A stretch of 64,000 bases of DNA from Burkholderia cepacia (GTDB taxonomy: Bacteria; Pseudomonadota; Gammaproteobacteria; Burkholderiales; Burkholderiaceae), in NCBI RefSeq assembly GCF_001039005.1, contig NZ_LDWR01000028.1, forward strand, positions 62,001 to 126,000, given 5' to 3'. Shown here piece after piece: positions 43,099 through 51,557 of the stretch. The stretch's first letter is position 1. Each line of letters opens with the position of its first letter. Under the pieces are notes generated by a model. That model did not search any database. It was given only the letters and a program-made list of their open reading frames with translations, and was not told where the DNA came from. A program made the translations under genes and the position numbers.

Positions 43099-44709
43099 AT
43101 GTCGCTCGCCGTGGTGCGCAGTCGCGCGCCCGCCTCCGGCCGCGCGCCGGATGTCACCGTCGAAGTCCATCTTGCCAACGGGCTGCCGTCGTTCTCCATC
43201 GTCGGCCTGCCCGATCTCGAAGTCCGTGAAAGCCGCGAGCGCGTGCGCGCCGCGCTGCAGAACTGCGGCTTCGAATTCCCCGTGCGCCGCATCACCGTCA
43301 ACCTCGCGCCGGCCGATCTGCCGAAGGAGTCGGGCCGATTCGACCTGCCGATCGCGCTGGGCATCCTCGCCGCGAACGGCCAGATCCCGGCCGACGCGCT
43401 GGCCGGCCGCGAATTCGCGGGCGAGCTGTCGTTGACCGGCGCGCTGCGGCCGATGCGCGGCGCGTTCGCGATGGCGTGCGGCGCGGCGCGGGACTGGCGC
43501 GCGGGCGAAACCGGATCGGGCCTTGGATCGAGCCTTGGATCAGGCCCGGATTCCATCGCCCGGTCCGGCTCCGCGGCGACGTCGCGCCCGCCCGAGCTAT
43601 ACCTGCCGCTCGACAGCGCGGCCGAGGCGGCGCTCGTGCCGGGCGTCACGGTATATGGCGCGCGTGACCTGCCCGCGCTGTGCGCGCATCTCGCCGATGC
43701 GCCGGACGGACGGCTCGCGCCGGTCGCGGCACCGTGCCTCGACGGCCTGCCGGCGCCGGCCGCCCCCGATCTCGCGGACGTGGTCGGCCAGCGCGGCGCA
43801 CGACGCGCGCTCGAAGTCGCTGCCGCGGGCGGCCATCACATGCTGATGGTCGGGCCGCCGGGAGCCGGCAAGTCGATGCTGGCCGCGCGGCTGGCCGGCC
43901 TCCTGCCGCCGCTGACCGACGACGAGGCGCTGGCGTCGGCCGCGCTCCTGTCTGCGAGCCGCATCGGCTTCTCGCCCGCGCAGTGGCGCCGGCGGCCGTT
44001 CCGCTCGCCGCATCACTCGTCGAGCGCCGCCGCGCTGGTCGGCGGTCGCAACCCGCCGCAGCCGGGCGAAATCACGCTTGCGCATCTCGGCGTGCTGTTT
44101 CTCGACGAATTGCCGGAATTCGACCGGCACGTGCTGGAAATGCTGCGCGAGCCGCTGGAAGCCGGCCGCATCACTATCTCGCGCGCGGCCCAGCAAGCCG
44201 ACTTTCCGGCCGCTTGCCAGCTGATCGCCGCGATGAACCCGTGCCCGTGCGGCTGGCATGGCGATCCGTCCGGGCGCTGCCGCTGTACGCCGGACGTCGC
44301 CGCGCGCTACCTGCGCAAGCTGTCGGGGCCGCTCCTCGACCGCATCGACATCCAGATCGACCTGCCCGCGCTGTCGCCGGCCGAACTCGCGTCGCGCGCG
44401 TCGGCGCCCGGCGAACCGAGCGCCGCGGTGGCCGCGCGGGTCGCGCAGGCGCGCGCGCTGCAGCTCGGCCGGCAGGGCAAGACGAATCACATGCTGAGCG
44501 GCCGCGAGACCGACGACCTGTGCCGGCCGACCGACGAGGGCGAGCGGCTGCTGCGCGAGGCCGGCGAGCGCTTCGGCTGGTCGGCGCGCGCGTATTTCCG
44601 CGTGCTGAAGGTCGCGCGGACGATCGCCGACCTGGCCGGCGACCCGCTGCCGACGGCCGCGCAGATCGCCGAGGCGATCCGCTACCGACGCGCGCTCACG
44701 GGGCTCTGA
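43099..44709 (+). CDS. comM: YifB/ComM family magnesium chelatase-like AAA+ ATPase
   Basis: 536 residues. An N-terminal ChlI-like domain (GLPSFSIVGLPDLEVRESRER) leads to an AAA+ core with Walker A GPPGAGKS near residue 252, LFLDELPEF as Walker B, the zinc cysteines in MNPCPCGWHGDPSGRCRC and a C-terminal helical domain. In Haemophilus and Vibrio ComM is a helicase that extends strand exchange during natural transformation. A low-conservation insert near residues 135-160 is rich in Gly/Ser. AGGAG is 7 bases before the ATG. Confidence 0.93.
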   Translation: MSLAVVRSRAPASGRAPDVTVEVHLANGLPSFSIVGLPDLEVRESRERVRAALQNCGFEFPVRRITVNLAPADLPKESGRFDLPIALGILAANGQIPADALAGREFAGELSLTGALRPMRGAFAMACGAARDWRAGETGSGLGSSLGSGPDSIARSGSAATSRPPELYLPLDSAAEAALVPGVTVYGARDLPALCAHLADAPDGRLAPVAAPCLDGLPAPAAPDLADVVGQRGARRALEVAAAGGHHMLMVGPPGAGKSMLAARLAGLLPPLTDDEALASAALLSASRIGFSPAQWRRRPFRSPHHSSSAAALVGGRNPPQPGEITLAHLGVLFLDELPEFDRHVLEMLREPLEAGRITISRAAQQADFPAACQLIAAMNPCPCGWHGDPSGRCRCTPDVAARYLRKLSGPLLDRIDIQIDLPALSPAELASRASAPGEPSAAVAARVAQARALQLGRQGKTNHMLSGRETDDLCRPTDEGERLLREAGERFGWSARAYFRVLKVARTIADLAGDPLPTAAQIAEAIRYRRALTGL

Positions 44710-44748
44710 ACGCCCTCGGAGGACAAAAAACGGCTGTCAAGACTTGAC

Positions 44749-44947
44749 TTATGCACAATTTCTCGAATCCGGCCCCGGATCGCACCTCGCCGGGGCCTTT
44801 GCCGGACGGAATCCGTATCTCGTTGTTTTGATTGATTTTTCTCAAACCGCGCGCGAGCGACCAAACGGGCCGGAAGGCCGTCCGGCGCGGCTCGGCGGGA
44901 ATTCCGGCCGACTTTTCAACAAAGTTATCCACATGCGCTGTGGATAG
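44749..44947. other. Cluster of three DnaA boxes
   Basis: TTATGCACA (44749-44757) fits TTATNCACA. The pair TTATCCACA (44925-44933) and TGTGGATAG (44939-44947, the opposite strand) is a convergent pair separated by five bases. The first of the pair is a perfect DnaA box. No dnaA, dnaN, gyrB or parAB gene is in the window. Confidence 0.6.
44771..44800 (+). terminator. Likely terminator after comM
   Basis: Stem GGCCCCGG / CCGGGGCC with an 11-base loop followed by TTT, 61 bases after the comM stop. Confidence 0.6.
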
Positions 44948-45042
44948 CCGAAAAACCCTCGCAAAATCCGGCCATTAGCGTCGAAAGCTGCGAATGAACT
45001 TTCAGTTGTCGCACGGTGTCTGAGCGCCCTCGCCGACCGTCG

Positions 45043-45615
45043 TCAGTCGAGTTTGAACGAGCCGAAAAACTGGTCGAGCTGCTCCTGCGCGAGCGGCCCG
45101 TCAGCGATCACGACCGCCTGGTACGCGTGCCGGCCGCGCGCGGCGAGCCGCGCGACGATCGTCTTGCGCGCGCGATCGCCGCCGGCGGCCGCGCCCGCGA
45201 TGCGCAGCTCGAGCCCGTTCACCGCGCCGCCGGCCGCGAGCGGCACGGGCACCGCAGCCGTCTGCGGCGCGCCTTCGAGGTTGCGGGACAGCCCGGCGCG
45301 CAGGAAGTCGAGCGCCGCGCGGCGCGTGTCGTCGCGGTCGTCGGGCAGCGTCAGCGTGCCGACCGCGAACACCGCGCCATCGACGTGCGCGGCCTGCATC
45401 CGCATCGGCATCGACGCGCCGCCGATCGCAACCGGCTGCTCCTCGACGGTCGGCTTCGCCGGCAGGTCAATCGTGTAGCCGGCATCGTTGTGCAGCGTGC
45501 GCCAGTCGTACGATGGCGAGCACGCGGCCAGCGCGACGCTCGCGCAGGCGAGCGCGGCGAAGTGTCGCAGAGGACGGAAAAGGGGGCGCAACGAATCGAT
45601 GACTTCCTTCGGCAT
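45043..45615 (-). CDS. Putative lipoprotein of unknown function
   Basis: 190 residues. The N-terminal basic region runs into a hydrophobic stretch ending LAAC (lipobox), so it is probably a lipoprotein, though the region before the signal is longer than usual (about 14 residues). The mature part is Ala/Arg/Asp-rich, contains YTIDLPAKPTVEEQP and ends LDQFFGSFKLD, a pattern seen in conserved Burkholderia proteins with no assigned function. I do not recognise a catalytic motif. It diverges from the TlpA-like gene. Confidence 0.7.
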   Translation of the reverse strand: MPKEVIDSLRPLFRPLRHFAALACASVALAACSPSYDWRTLHNDAGYTIDLPAKPTVEEQPVAIGGASMPMRMQAAHVDGAVFAVGTLTLPDDRDDTRRAALDFLRAGLSRNLEGAPQTAAVPVPLAAGGAVNGLELRIAGAAAGGDRARKTIVARLAARGRHAYQAVVIADGPLAQEQLDQFFGSFKLD

Positions 45616-45777
45616 GGCGTGGATCGGGCAGGAAAAACGGGCATTATCCGCCGAACGTGAAAACCGGGATGTGCGGCGGCGGCCGGTGCGCGCGCCGCAT
45701 TCGCGTTAAAATGAGCGTCGAATTTCGACGTCCTTTGCATTGATCCGCGTCATCGACCGACTCCGAGAGCACCGAAG

Positions 45778-46314
45778 ATGAACACCACGCCTCCCGCCCG
45801 CCGCAGCACCGGCCCTGTCCGCTACATCGTCGCGGCCGCAGTCGTCGCGGCCATCGCCGTAGCCGGCTTCTTCGCGTTCAACGGCAAGTCCAGCGTGCCT
45901 GATGCGACGTTCACGCTGCTGTCGGGCCAGAAGGTCTCGACCGCCGGCGACCTGAAGGGCAAGGTCTATCTCGTGAACTTCTGGGCAACGAGCTGCGCGA
46001 CCTGCATGCAGGAAATGCCGCAGATGGTCGATACCTATAACCGCTTCAAGGGTCAGGGGCTGGAATTCGTCGCGGTCGCGATGAACTACGATCCGCCGAT
46101 GTACGTCGCGAACTACGCGCAGACGCGTCAGCTGCCGTTCAAGGTCGCGCTCGACGACGGCAGCGTCGCGAAGCAGTTCGGTAACGTGCAGCTCACGCCG
46201 ACGACCTTCGTCGTCGACAAGAACGGCAAGATCCTGAAGCGCTACGTCGGCGCACCGCAGTTCGCGGAACTCGACGCGCTGCTCAAGAAGGCGCTCGACA
46301 GCAACGCGGCCTGA
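45778..46314 (+). CDS. TlpA/ResA-like thiol-disulfide protein, membrane-anchored
   Basis: 178 residues. A short basic stretch and one membrane helix (about 16-34) anchor a periplasmic thioredoxin fold with VNFWATSCATCMQEMP; the redox pair is Cys73 and Cys76 (CATC). The cis-proline loop TPTTFVVDKNGKI is present. Proteins of this kind reduce apocytochromes or other periplasmic partners, which fits the many cytochrome genes here, but no direct neighbour links it to them. Confidence 0.9.
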   Translation: MNTTPPARRSTGPVRYIVAAAVVAAIAVAGFFAFNGKSSVPDATFTLLSGQKVSTAGDLKGKVYLVNFWATSCATCMQEMPQMVDTYNRFKGQGLEFVAVAMNYDPPMYVANYAQTRQLPFKVALDDGSVAKQFGNVQLTPTTFVVDKNGKILKRYVGAPQFAELDALLKKALDSNAA

Positions 46315-46333
46315 GCGCCGCCCGATCCGGATC

Positions 46334-46398
46334 GAAGGGCCGCGCGCCCTTCGCCGACCACGGACCGCACGACCGGCCAGCCCGGTTCCGCGGTCCGT
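46334..46398. terminator. Hairpins between convergent tlpA-like and dctD genes
   Basis: Two stem-loops: GAAGGGC/GCCCTTC (46334-46352) and ACGGACCGC/GCGGTCCGT (46360-46398), the second holding an inner ACCGG/CCGGT stem and followed by TTTGCTTTT on the plus strand. Probably a shared terminator. Confidence 0.65.
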
Positions 46399-46405
46399 TT
46401 GCTTT

Positions 46406-47770
<1,365 letters not shown>

Positions 47771-47858
47771 TTGCTCCTGACGGGCCGCGCGGCGCAGTCG
47801 CGCGCGCGGCGGCGTTGATGCCGGTCGTTCGCCGACCGGGTCTGCGGCTGACGTGTGC

Positions 47859-49862
47859 TCAATGCGAGCCCGCCGGCTCGGACACGGAGTCCGGATGATG
47901 CGTGCGTGCGCGCCGCAGCGTCAAGACGAACTGCGCACCGCCCGACGGCGCGTTGCGCGCGGTCAGTGCGCCGCCCGCGTCGCTCGCGATCGACGACGAG
48001 ATCGCGAGACCGAGGCCGAGCCCGCGCCCCATTTCCTTGGTCGTAAAGAATGGCTCGAACAGGCGCGGCAGCAGGTCGGGCGCGATGCCGGACCCGTTGT
48101 CGCGCACCTCGATCGCGAGCGTCGCGGCCGACACCGCGATCGTCACCTCGATGGCAGGCGCCGCGACGCCCGCGACCGCGTCGAGCGCGTTGCCGAGCAG
48201 GTTGATCAGCACCTGTTCGAGCCGCAGATCCTCGCAACGCGCGACGAGTTCGGGATAGTCGCAAGCCAGATCGAGCGGCGCGTCGTGCGCGGGCGACACG
48301 ATCGCGTCCTGCAGCGTCAGCGTGAGCGCGACGCCGCGCAGGCGATCGCCGAGCAGCGACAGCACGCTGCGCAGCGCACGCACGACGAGCGCCCGTTCGT
48401 TGCGCGGCTTCGCGCGGCCGACGAACAGCTTCAGCTGGTTCGTGATCTTGCCCATCCGCTCGGTGAGCGCGGCGATCGCCTCGAGGTTCTCGCGTGCGGC
48501 CGCCTGCTCGCCGCGATCGAGCAGCACGCGCGTGTTGTCCGAGAAGCTGCGCAGCGCCGCGAGCGGCTGGTTCAGTTCGTGCGTGATGCCGGCCGCCATC
48601 TGGCCGAGCGCGGCGAGCTTGCTCGCCTGGATCAGTTCGTCGTGTGCGGCGCGCAGCTCCTGCTCCGCGCGAATCCGGTCGCCGACCTCCTTCTGCAATT
48701 GCTCGTTCGCTTCCGACAGGTCGACCGTGCGCTCCTCGACGCGCCGGTTCAGCTCCGCATAGGCCTGTTGCAGCAGCGCACGGCCGCGGATCATTTCGCG
48801 CACGCGCGCGCGGCGCATCCGCCAGTAGAACGCGAACAGCGCGACCGACACGAAGCCGAAGCCCGTGACGATCGTCGCGTTGCGCGCATCGGCGTCGACG
48901 GGCGCGATCGGCGCGAGCGTGACGAGCAGCCAGTCGGGCTCGCCGATCCGGCGCTTGCTGGCCAGGAAGCGCGGCGCGCGCAGGCCCGCGCCAAGCCGCA
49001 CGATCTCCGCATCGGCGCCGAGCGTCTGCTCGATGCGCAGCGGCAGCGGCGTGACCGGTTGCTGCGCGTACTGGCGGGTCTCGTAGATCGACGCGGCGAC
49101 GGGCCCCGTCAACGGGCGCAGCGTGTGGTACTTCCACGCGGGCACCGACGACAGGAACACGACGCCGTGATCGTCCGCGACGACGAGCGGCTCGGACGCG
49201 TCGGCGCCCTGGAACCATTCGAGGTTGAGCTTCACGACGACGACGCCCGCGATCTTGCCGTCGCGCCACACGGGCTGCGAGATGTAGTAGCCGGGATCGC
49301 GCGAGATCGTGCCGATCCCGAAGAAGCGGCCGACCTGGCCGTGCATCGCGTCGAGGAAATACGGGCGGAAGCGGTATTCGATCCCGACGAAGCTGTCGGG
49401 CGCGCGCCAGTTGCTGGCGGCGACGCACAGGCCGTCCGCGCCGATCACGTAGGTGACGGTCGCGTGCGCGTGTTCGTTGAGATCTTCGAGATAGCGGTTG
49501 ACGCGCGCGCTGTAGTCGGCGCGCTTCGGCTCGGCGAGCAGGTCCTGCACGTACGGATGACTGCCGAGCAGATAAGGCAGCGACTCGTAGCGGTCGAGCG
49601 TGCTCTTGAGCGCGCTGGTGGTGCGGTCGACGCGCACGGCAGCATTGCGCTGCAGCTCGGCGACGCCGCGCCGCCAGGTGATGGTCCACGTCAGCGTGCA
49701 TGCCGCGGCCAGCGCGGCGGCAAGCACGACGAGGATGAGCAGGCGGCGCGTCACGGTCGAGGCTTCCTGGCGATGCGGATCGCCTATTGTGTCATAGGCC
49801 TCCGGATTGCCGCCGCGCGCCGCGCCGCCGGCGGGCGGTGCCGCCGCCGCCTGCTCCTTCAT
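47859..49862 (-). CDS. dctB: DctB C4-dicarboxylate sensor histidine kinase
   Basis: 667 residues. A membrane segment near 40-58, a double-Cache periplasmic domain (YVIGADGLCVAASNWRAPDSF then GRFFGIGTISRDPGYY), a second membrane segment near 330-350, a coiled coil, and a HisKA/HATPase kinase with His428 in GITHELNQPLAAL and the glycine box GRGLGLGLAI. The first 36 residues are Ala/Gly-rich and atypical; a GTG at 49754 with an AGGAAG before it could be the real start, 113 bases after dctA. Confidence 0.92.
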   Translation of the reverse strand: MKEQAAAAPPAGGAARGGNPEAYDTIGDPHRQEASTVTRRLLILVVLAAALAAACTLTWTITWRRGVAELQRNAAVRVDRTTSALKSTLDRYESLPYLLGSHPYVQDLLAEPKRADYSARVNRYLEDLNEHAHATVTYVIGADGLCVAASNWRAPDSFVGIEYRFRPYFLDAMHGQVGRFFGIGTISRDPGYYISQPVWRDGKIAGVVVVKLNLEWFQGADASEPLVVADDHGVVFLSSVPAWKYHTLRPLTGPVAASIYETRQYAQQPVTPLPLRIEQTLGADAEIVRLGAGLRAPRFLASKRRIGEPDWLLVTLAPIAPVDADARNATIVTGFGFVSVALFAFYWRMRRARVREMIRGRALLQQAYAELNRRVEERTVDLSEANEQLQKEVGDRIRAEQELRAAHDELIQASKLAALGQMAAGITHELNQPLAALRSFSDNTRVLLDRGEQAAARENLEAIAALTERMGKITNQLKLFVGRAKPRNERALVVRALRSVLSLLGDRLRGVALTLTLQDAIVSPAHDAPLDLACDYPELVARCEDLRLEQVLINLLGNALDAVAGVAAPAIEVTIAVSAATLAIEVRDNGSGIAPDLLPRLFEPFFTTKEMGRGLGLGLAISSSIASDAGGALTARNAPSGGAQFVLTLRRARTHHPDSVSEPAGSH

Positions 49863-49866
49863 GATG

Positions 49867-51156
49867 TCAGACGCCGGCAGTCTCGGTCGCCGCGACTTCG
49901 CCGCCGCCCTTCAGCGCCTGGCGCAGCTTGTTGCGGTCGAGCTCCTTCTCCCATGCGGACACGACGACCGTCGCGACGCCGTTGCCGACGATGTTGGTCA
50001 ACGCGCGGCATTCGCTCATGAAGCGGTCGATACCGAGGATCAGCACCATGCCCGACAGCGGGATCGTCGGCACCACGGCCAGCGTCGCGGCGAGCGTGAT
50101 GAAGCCCGCGCCCGTGACGCCGCTCGCGCCCTTCGACGTCAGCATCGCGACCGCCAGCAGCGTGAGCTGCTGCATCCACGTCAGTTCGATGTTGGTCGCC
50201 TGCGCGATGAACAGCACGGCCATCGTCATGTAGATGTTGGTGCCGTCGAGGTTGAACGAATAACCGGTCGGCACGACGAGGCCCACGACCGAACGCGAGC
50301 AGCCGGCCTTCTCGAGCTTTTCCATCAGCTGCGGCAGCGCGGCTTCCGACGAGCTCGTGCCGAGCACGATCAGCAGCTCTTCCTTGATGTAGGACACGAA
50401 GCGGATGATCGAGAAGCCCGTGAAGCGCGCGATCGTGCCGAGCACGACGAGCACGAACACGACCGACGTCAGGTAGAACGTGCCGATCAGCTTGAGCAGC
50501 GGCACCAGCGAGCCGACGCCGTACTTGCCGATCGTGAACGCCATCGCGCCGAACGCGCCGATCGGTGCCAGCTTCGTGACGATGTGCACGATGCCGAACA
50601 GCACGCGGGTGAGCCCATCGATGAAGTCGGTGACGACCTTGCCGCGCTCGCCGAGGTGCGCGAGCACGCTGCCGAACAGCAGCGCGATCAGCAGGATCTG
50701 CAGGATTTCACCCTGCGCGAACGCATCGACCATCGTGTTCGGGATGATGTGCATCAGGAAGTCGACCGTCGACTGCCCGTGCGCCTTCGCCGCGTACGAC
50801 GCGACGGCCTTGCCGTCGAGCGTCGCCGGATCGATGTTGAAACCGACGCCCGGACGCAGGATGTGCGTGGCCGCGAGGCCGAGCAGCAGCGCGAAGGTCG
50901 ACACGATCTCGAAGTACAGCAGCGCCTTGCCGCCGACGCGGCCGACCTTCTTCATGTCCTCCATGCCGGCGATGCCGGTGACGACCGTACAGAAGATGAT
51001 CGGACCGATCACCATCTTGATCAGCTTGATGAACCCGTCGCCGAGCGGCTTCATGTCGGTGGCAATCGACGGGTAGTAGTGGCCGAGGATCACGCCGACG
51101 ATGATGGCGAAGATCACCTGCACGTAGAGGACTTTGTAGAAGGGTTTCTTCTTCAC
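49867..51156 (-). CDS. dctA: C4-dicarboxylate:cation symporter DctA
   Basis: 429 residues from a GTG with AGGA 7 bases before it. Eight helices and two hairpins of the glutamate-transporter fold: the serine-rich ELLIVLGTSSSEAALPQL hairpin, PTGYSFNLDGTNIYM, and GVTGAGFITLAATL. It imports succinate, fumarate and malate with protons or sodium. It lies just upstream of the dctB-dctD genes that should control it, which is different from rhizobia, where dctA diverges from dctBD. Confidence 0.96.
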   Translation of the reverse strand: MKKKPFYKVLYVQVIFAIIVGVILGHYYPSIATDMKPLGDGFIKLIKMVIGPIIFCTVVTGIAGMEDMKKVGRVGGKALLYFEIVSTFALLLGLAATHILRPGVGFNIDPATLDGKAVASYAAKAHGQSTVDFLMHIIPNTMVDAFAQGEILQILLIALLFGSVLAHLGERGKVVTDFIDGLTRVLFGIVHIVTKLAPIGAFGAMAFTIGKYGVGSLVPLLKLIGTFYLTSVVFVLVVLGTIARFTGFSIIRFVSYIKEELLIVLGTSSSEAALPQLMEKLEKAGCSRSVVGLVVPTGYSFNLDGTNIYMTMAVLFIAQATNIELTWMQQLTLLAVAMLTSKGASGVTGAGFITLAATLAVVPTIPLSGMVLILGIDRFMSECRALTNIVGNGVATVVVSAWEKELDRNKLRQALKGGGEVAATETAGV

Positions 51157-51201
51157 GATGGTTCCTGCTGAAGTAGATGAGCCGATGGAAACGGCGTCAC
51201 G

Positions 51202-51241
51202 CGCGCGGGCGAATGTCAGGGGAAAAGCATTCGCCCGCGCG
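51202..51241 (-). other. Stem-loop in the dctA leader, start-proximal
   Basis: Perfect 14-bp inverted repeat CGCGCGGGCGAATG / CATTCGCCCGCGCG around a 12-base loop, 45 bases before the dctA start. There is no T-run after it on the minus strand. Confidence 0.75.
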
Positions 51242-51267
51242 GCTGCCGTGCCGCAACAAGCGATGCC

Positions 51268-51303
51268 TCAAGACATCCGGAGGGGGAGGAAGGCAGTGGT
51301 CAT
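51268..51303 (-). CDS. Candidate 11-residue leader peptide upstream of dctA
   Basis: Open frame MTTAFLPLRMS in the predicted dctA leader. AGGAG lies 7 bases before its ATG, a better site than that of dctA itself. It sits between two strong hairpins, as leader peptides of attenuators do. Three of its eleven codons are for leucine or phenylalanine and two for proline; no homopolymeric control codon is obvious. Whether it is translated is unknown. Confidence 0.4.
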   Translation of the reverse strand: MTTAFLPLRMS

Positions 51304-51318
51304 CGATTGTCTCCTGTC

Positions 51319-51352
51319 GACCCGAGTTAGCGCTTCAGCGCTTACTCGGGTC
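51319..51352 (-). other. Stem-loop in the dctA leader, promoter-proximal
   Basis: GACCCGAGTTAGCGC / GCGCTTACTCGGGTC with loop TTCA forms a 15-bp stem with a single T-T mismatch. It ends 3 bases before the AGGAG of the leader reading frame. Confidence 0.75.
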
Positions 51353-51407
51353 CCATGCAACGCTTGGTTTAATAGTCAGGCCGGGGGGGCGGCCATGCGT
51401 TTTATAT

Positions 51408-51423
51408 TGCAAGGTCGATGCCA
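51408..51423 (-). promoter_or_regulatory. Sigma-54 promoter of dctA
   Basis: On the minus strand TGGCATCGACCTTGCA keeps the GG and GC of the -24/-12 elements with correct spacing (consensus TGGCAC-N5-TTGC; one mismatch). Transcription should start near 51397, about 240 bases before dctA. Confidence 0.82.
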
Positions 51424-51482
51424 GGTTCCCGGAACCCCTCAAGCCGTTGTTTTCATTGTATTTCTCATAATGCGGCAGGCAA

Positions 51483-51506
51483 GGAAATCCGGGATTCCGG
51501 ATTTCC
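51483..51506. promoter_or_regulatory. Dyad, candidate DctD site 1
   Basis: GGAAATCCGG-GATT-CCGGATTTCC, perfect 10-bp arms, centred about 97 bases upstream of the predicted dctA start of transcription. Confidence 0.6.
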
Positions 51507-51513
51507 GGAAAAT

Positions 51514-51537
51514 ATCCGTCCGGCGATCCGGACGGAT
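51514..51537. promoter_or_regulatory. Dyad, candidate DctD site 2 (or actP terminator)
   Basis: ATCCGTCCGG-CGAT-CCGGACGGAT, perfect 10-bp arms, centred 31 bp from site 1 and sharing its CCGG-N4-CCGG core. It is followed by ATTTT on the minus strand and lies 21 bases after the actP stop, so it may also end actP transcripts. Confidence 0.55.
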
Positions 51538-51557
51538 GCGCGCATTCATCCGACGAA

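Larger units (their letters stand above)
44710..45042. other. Intergenic region with DnaA boxes (333 bp)
   Basis: Lies between convergent comM and the lipoprotein gene. Contains a hairpin (44771-44800), three DnaA-box-like sequences (44749-44757, 44925-44933, 44939-44947) and an unusually AT-rich stretch for this genome (about 44820-44848). No gene is convincing. Confidence 0.7.
51157..51557. other. dctA regulatory region (401 bp)
   Basis: Between dctA and actP, both on the minus strand. From upstream to downstream on that strand: two 24-bp dyads, a sigma-54 promoter, a leader with a 15-bp hairpin, an 11-codon reading frame and a 14-bp hairpin. Each is listed separately. Confidence 0.8.

Noticed and set aside
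44744..44947. A small plus-strand frame across the DnaA-box region.
   Set aside because: No homologous motif, poor start site, and it overlaps the terminator of comM.
44710..45042. A chromosomal replication origin.
   Set aside because: Only three boxes, no dnaA, dnaN, gyrB, parA or parB gene nearby. I keep it as a DnaA-box cluster only.
47859..49862. A frameshift or fusion at the start of dctB because of the odd Ala/Gly-rich N-terminus.
   Set aside because: The frame is intact, and a later GTG start at 49754 explains the odd extension.
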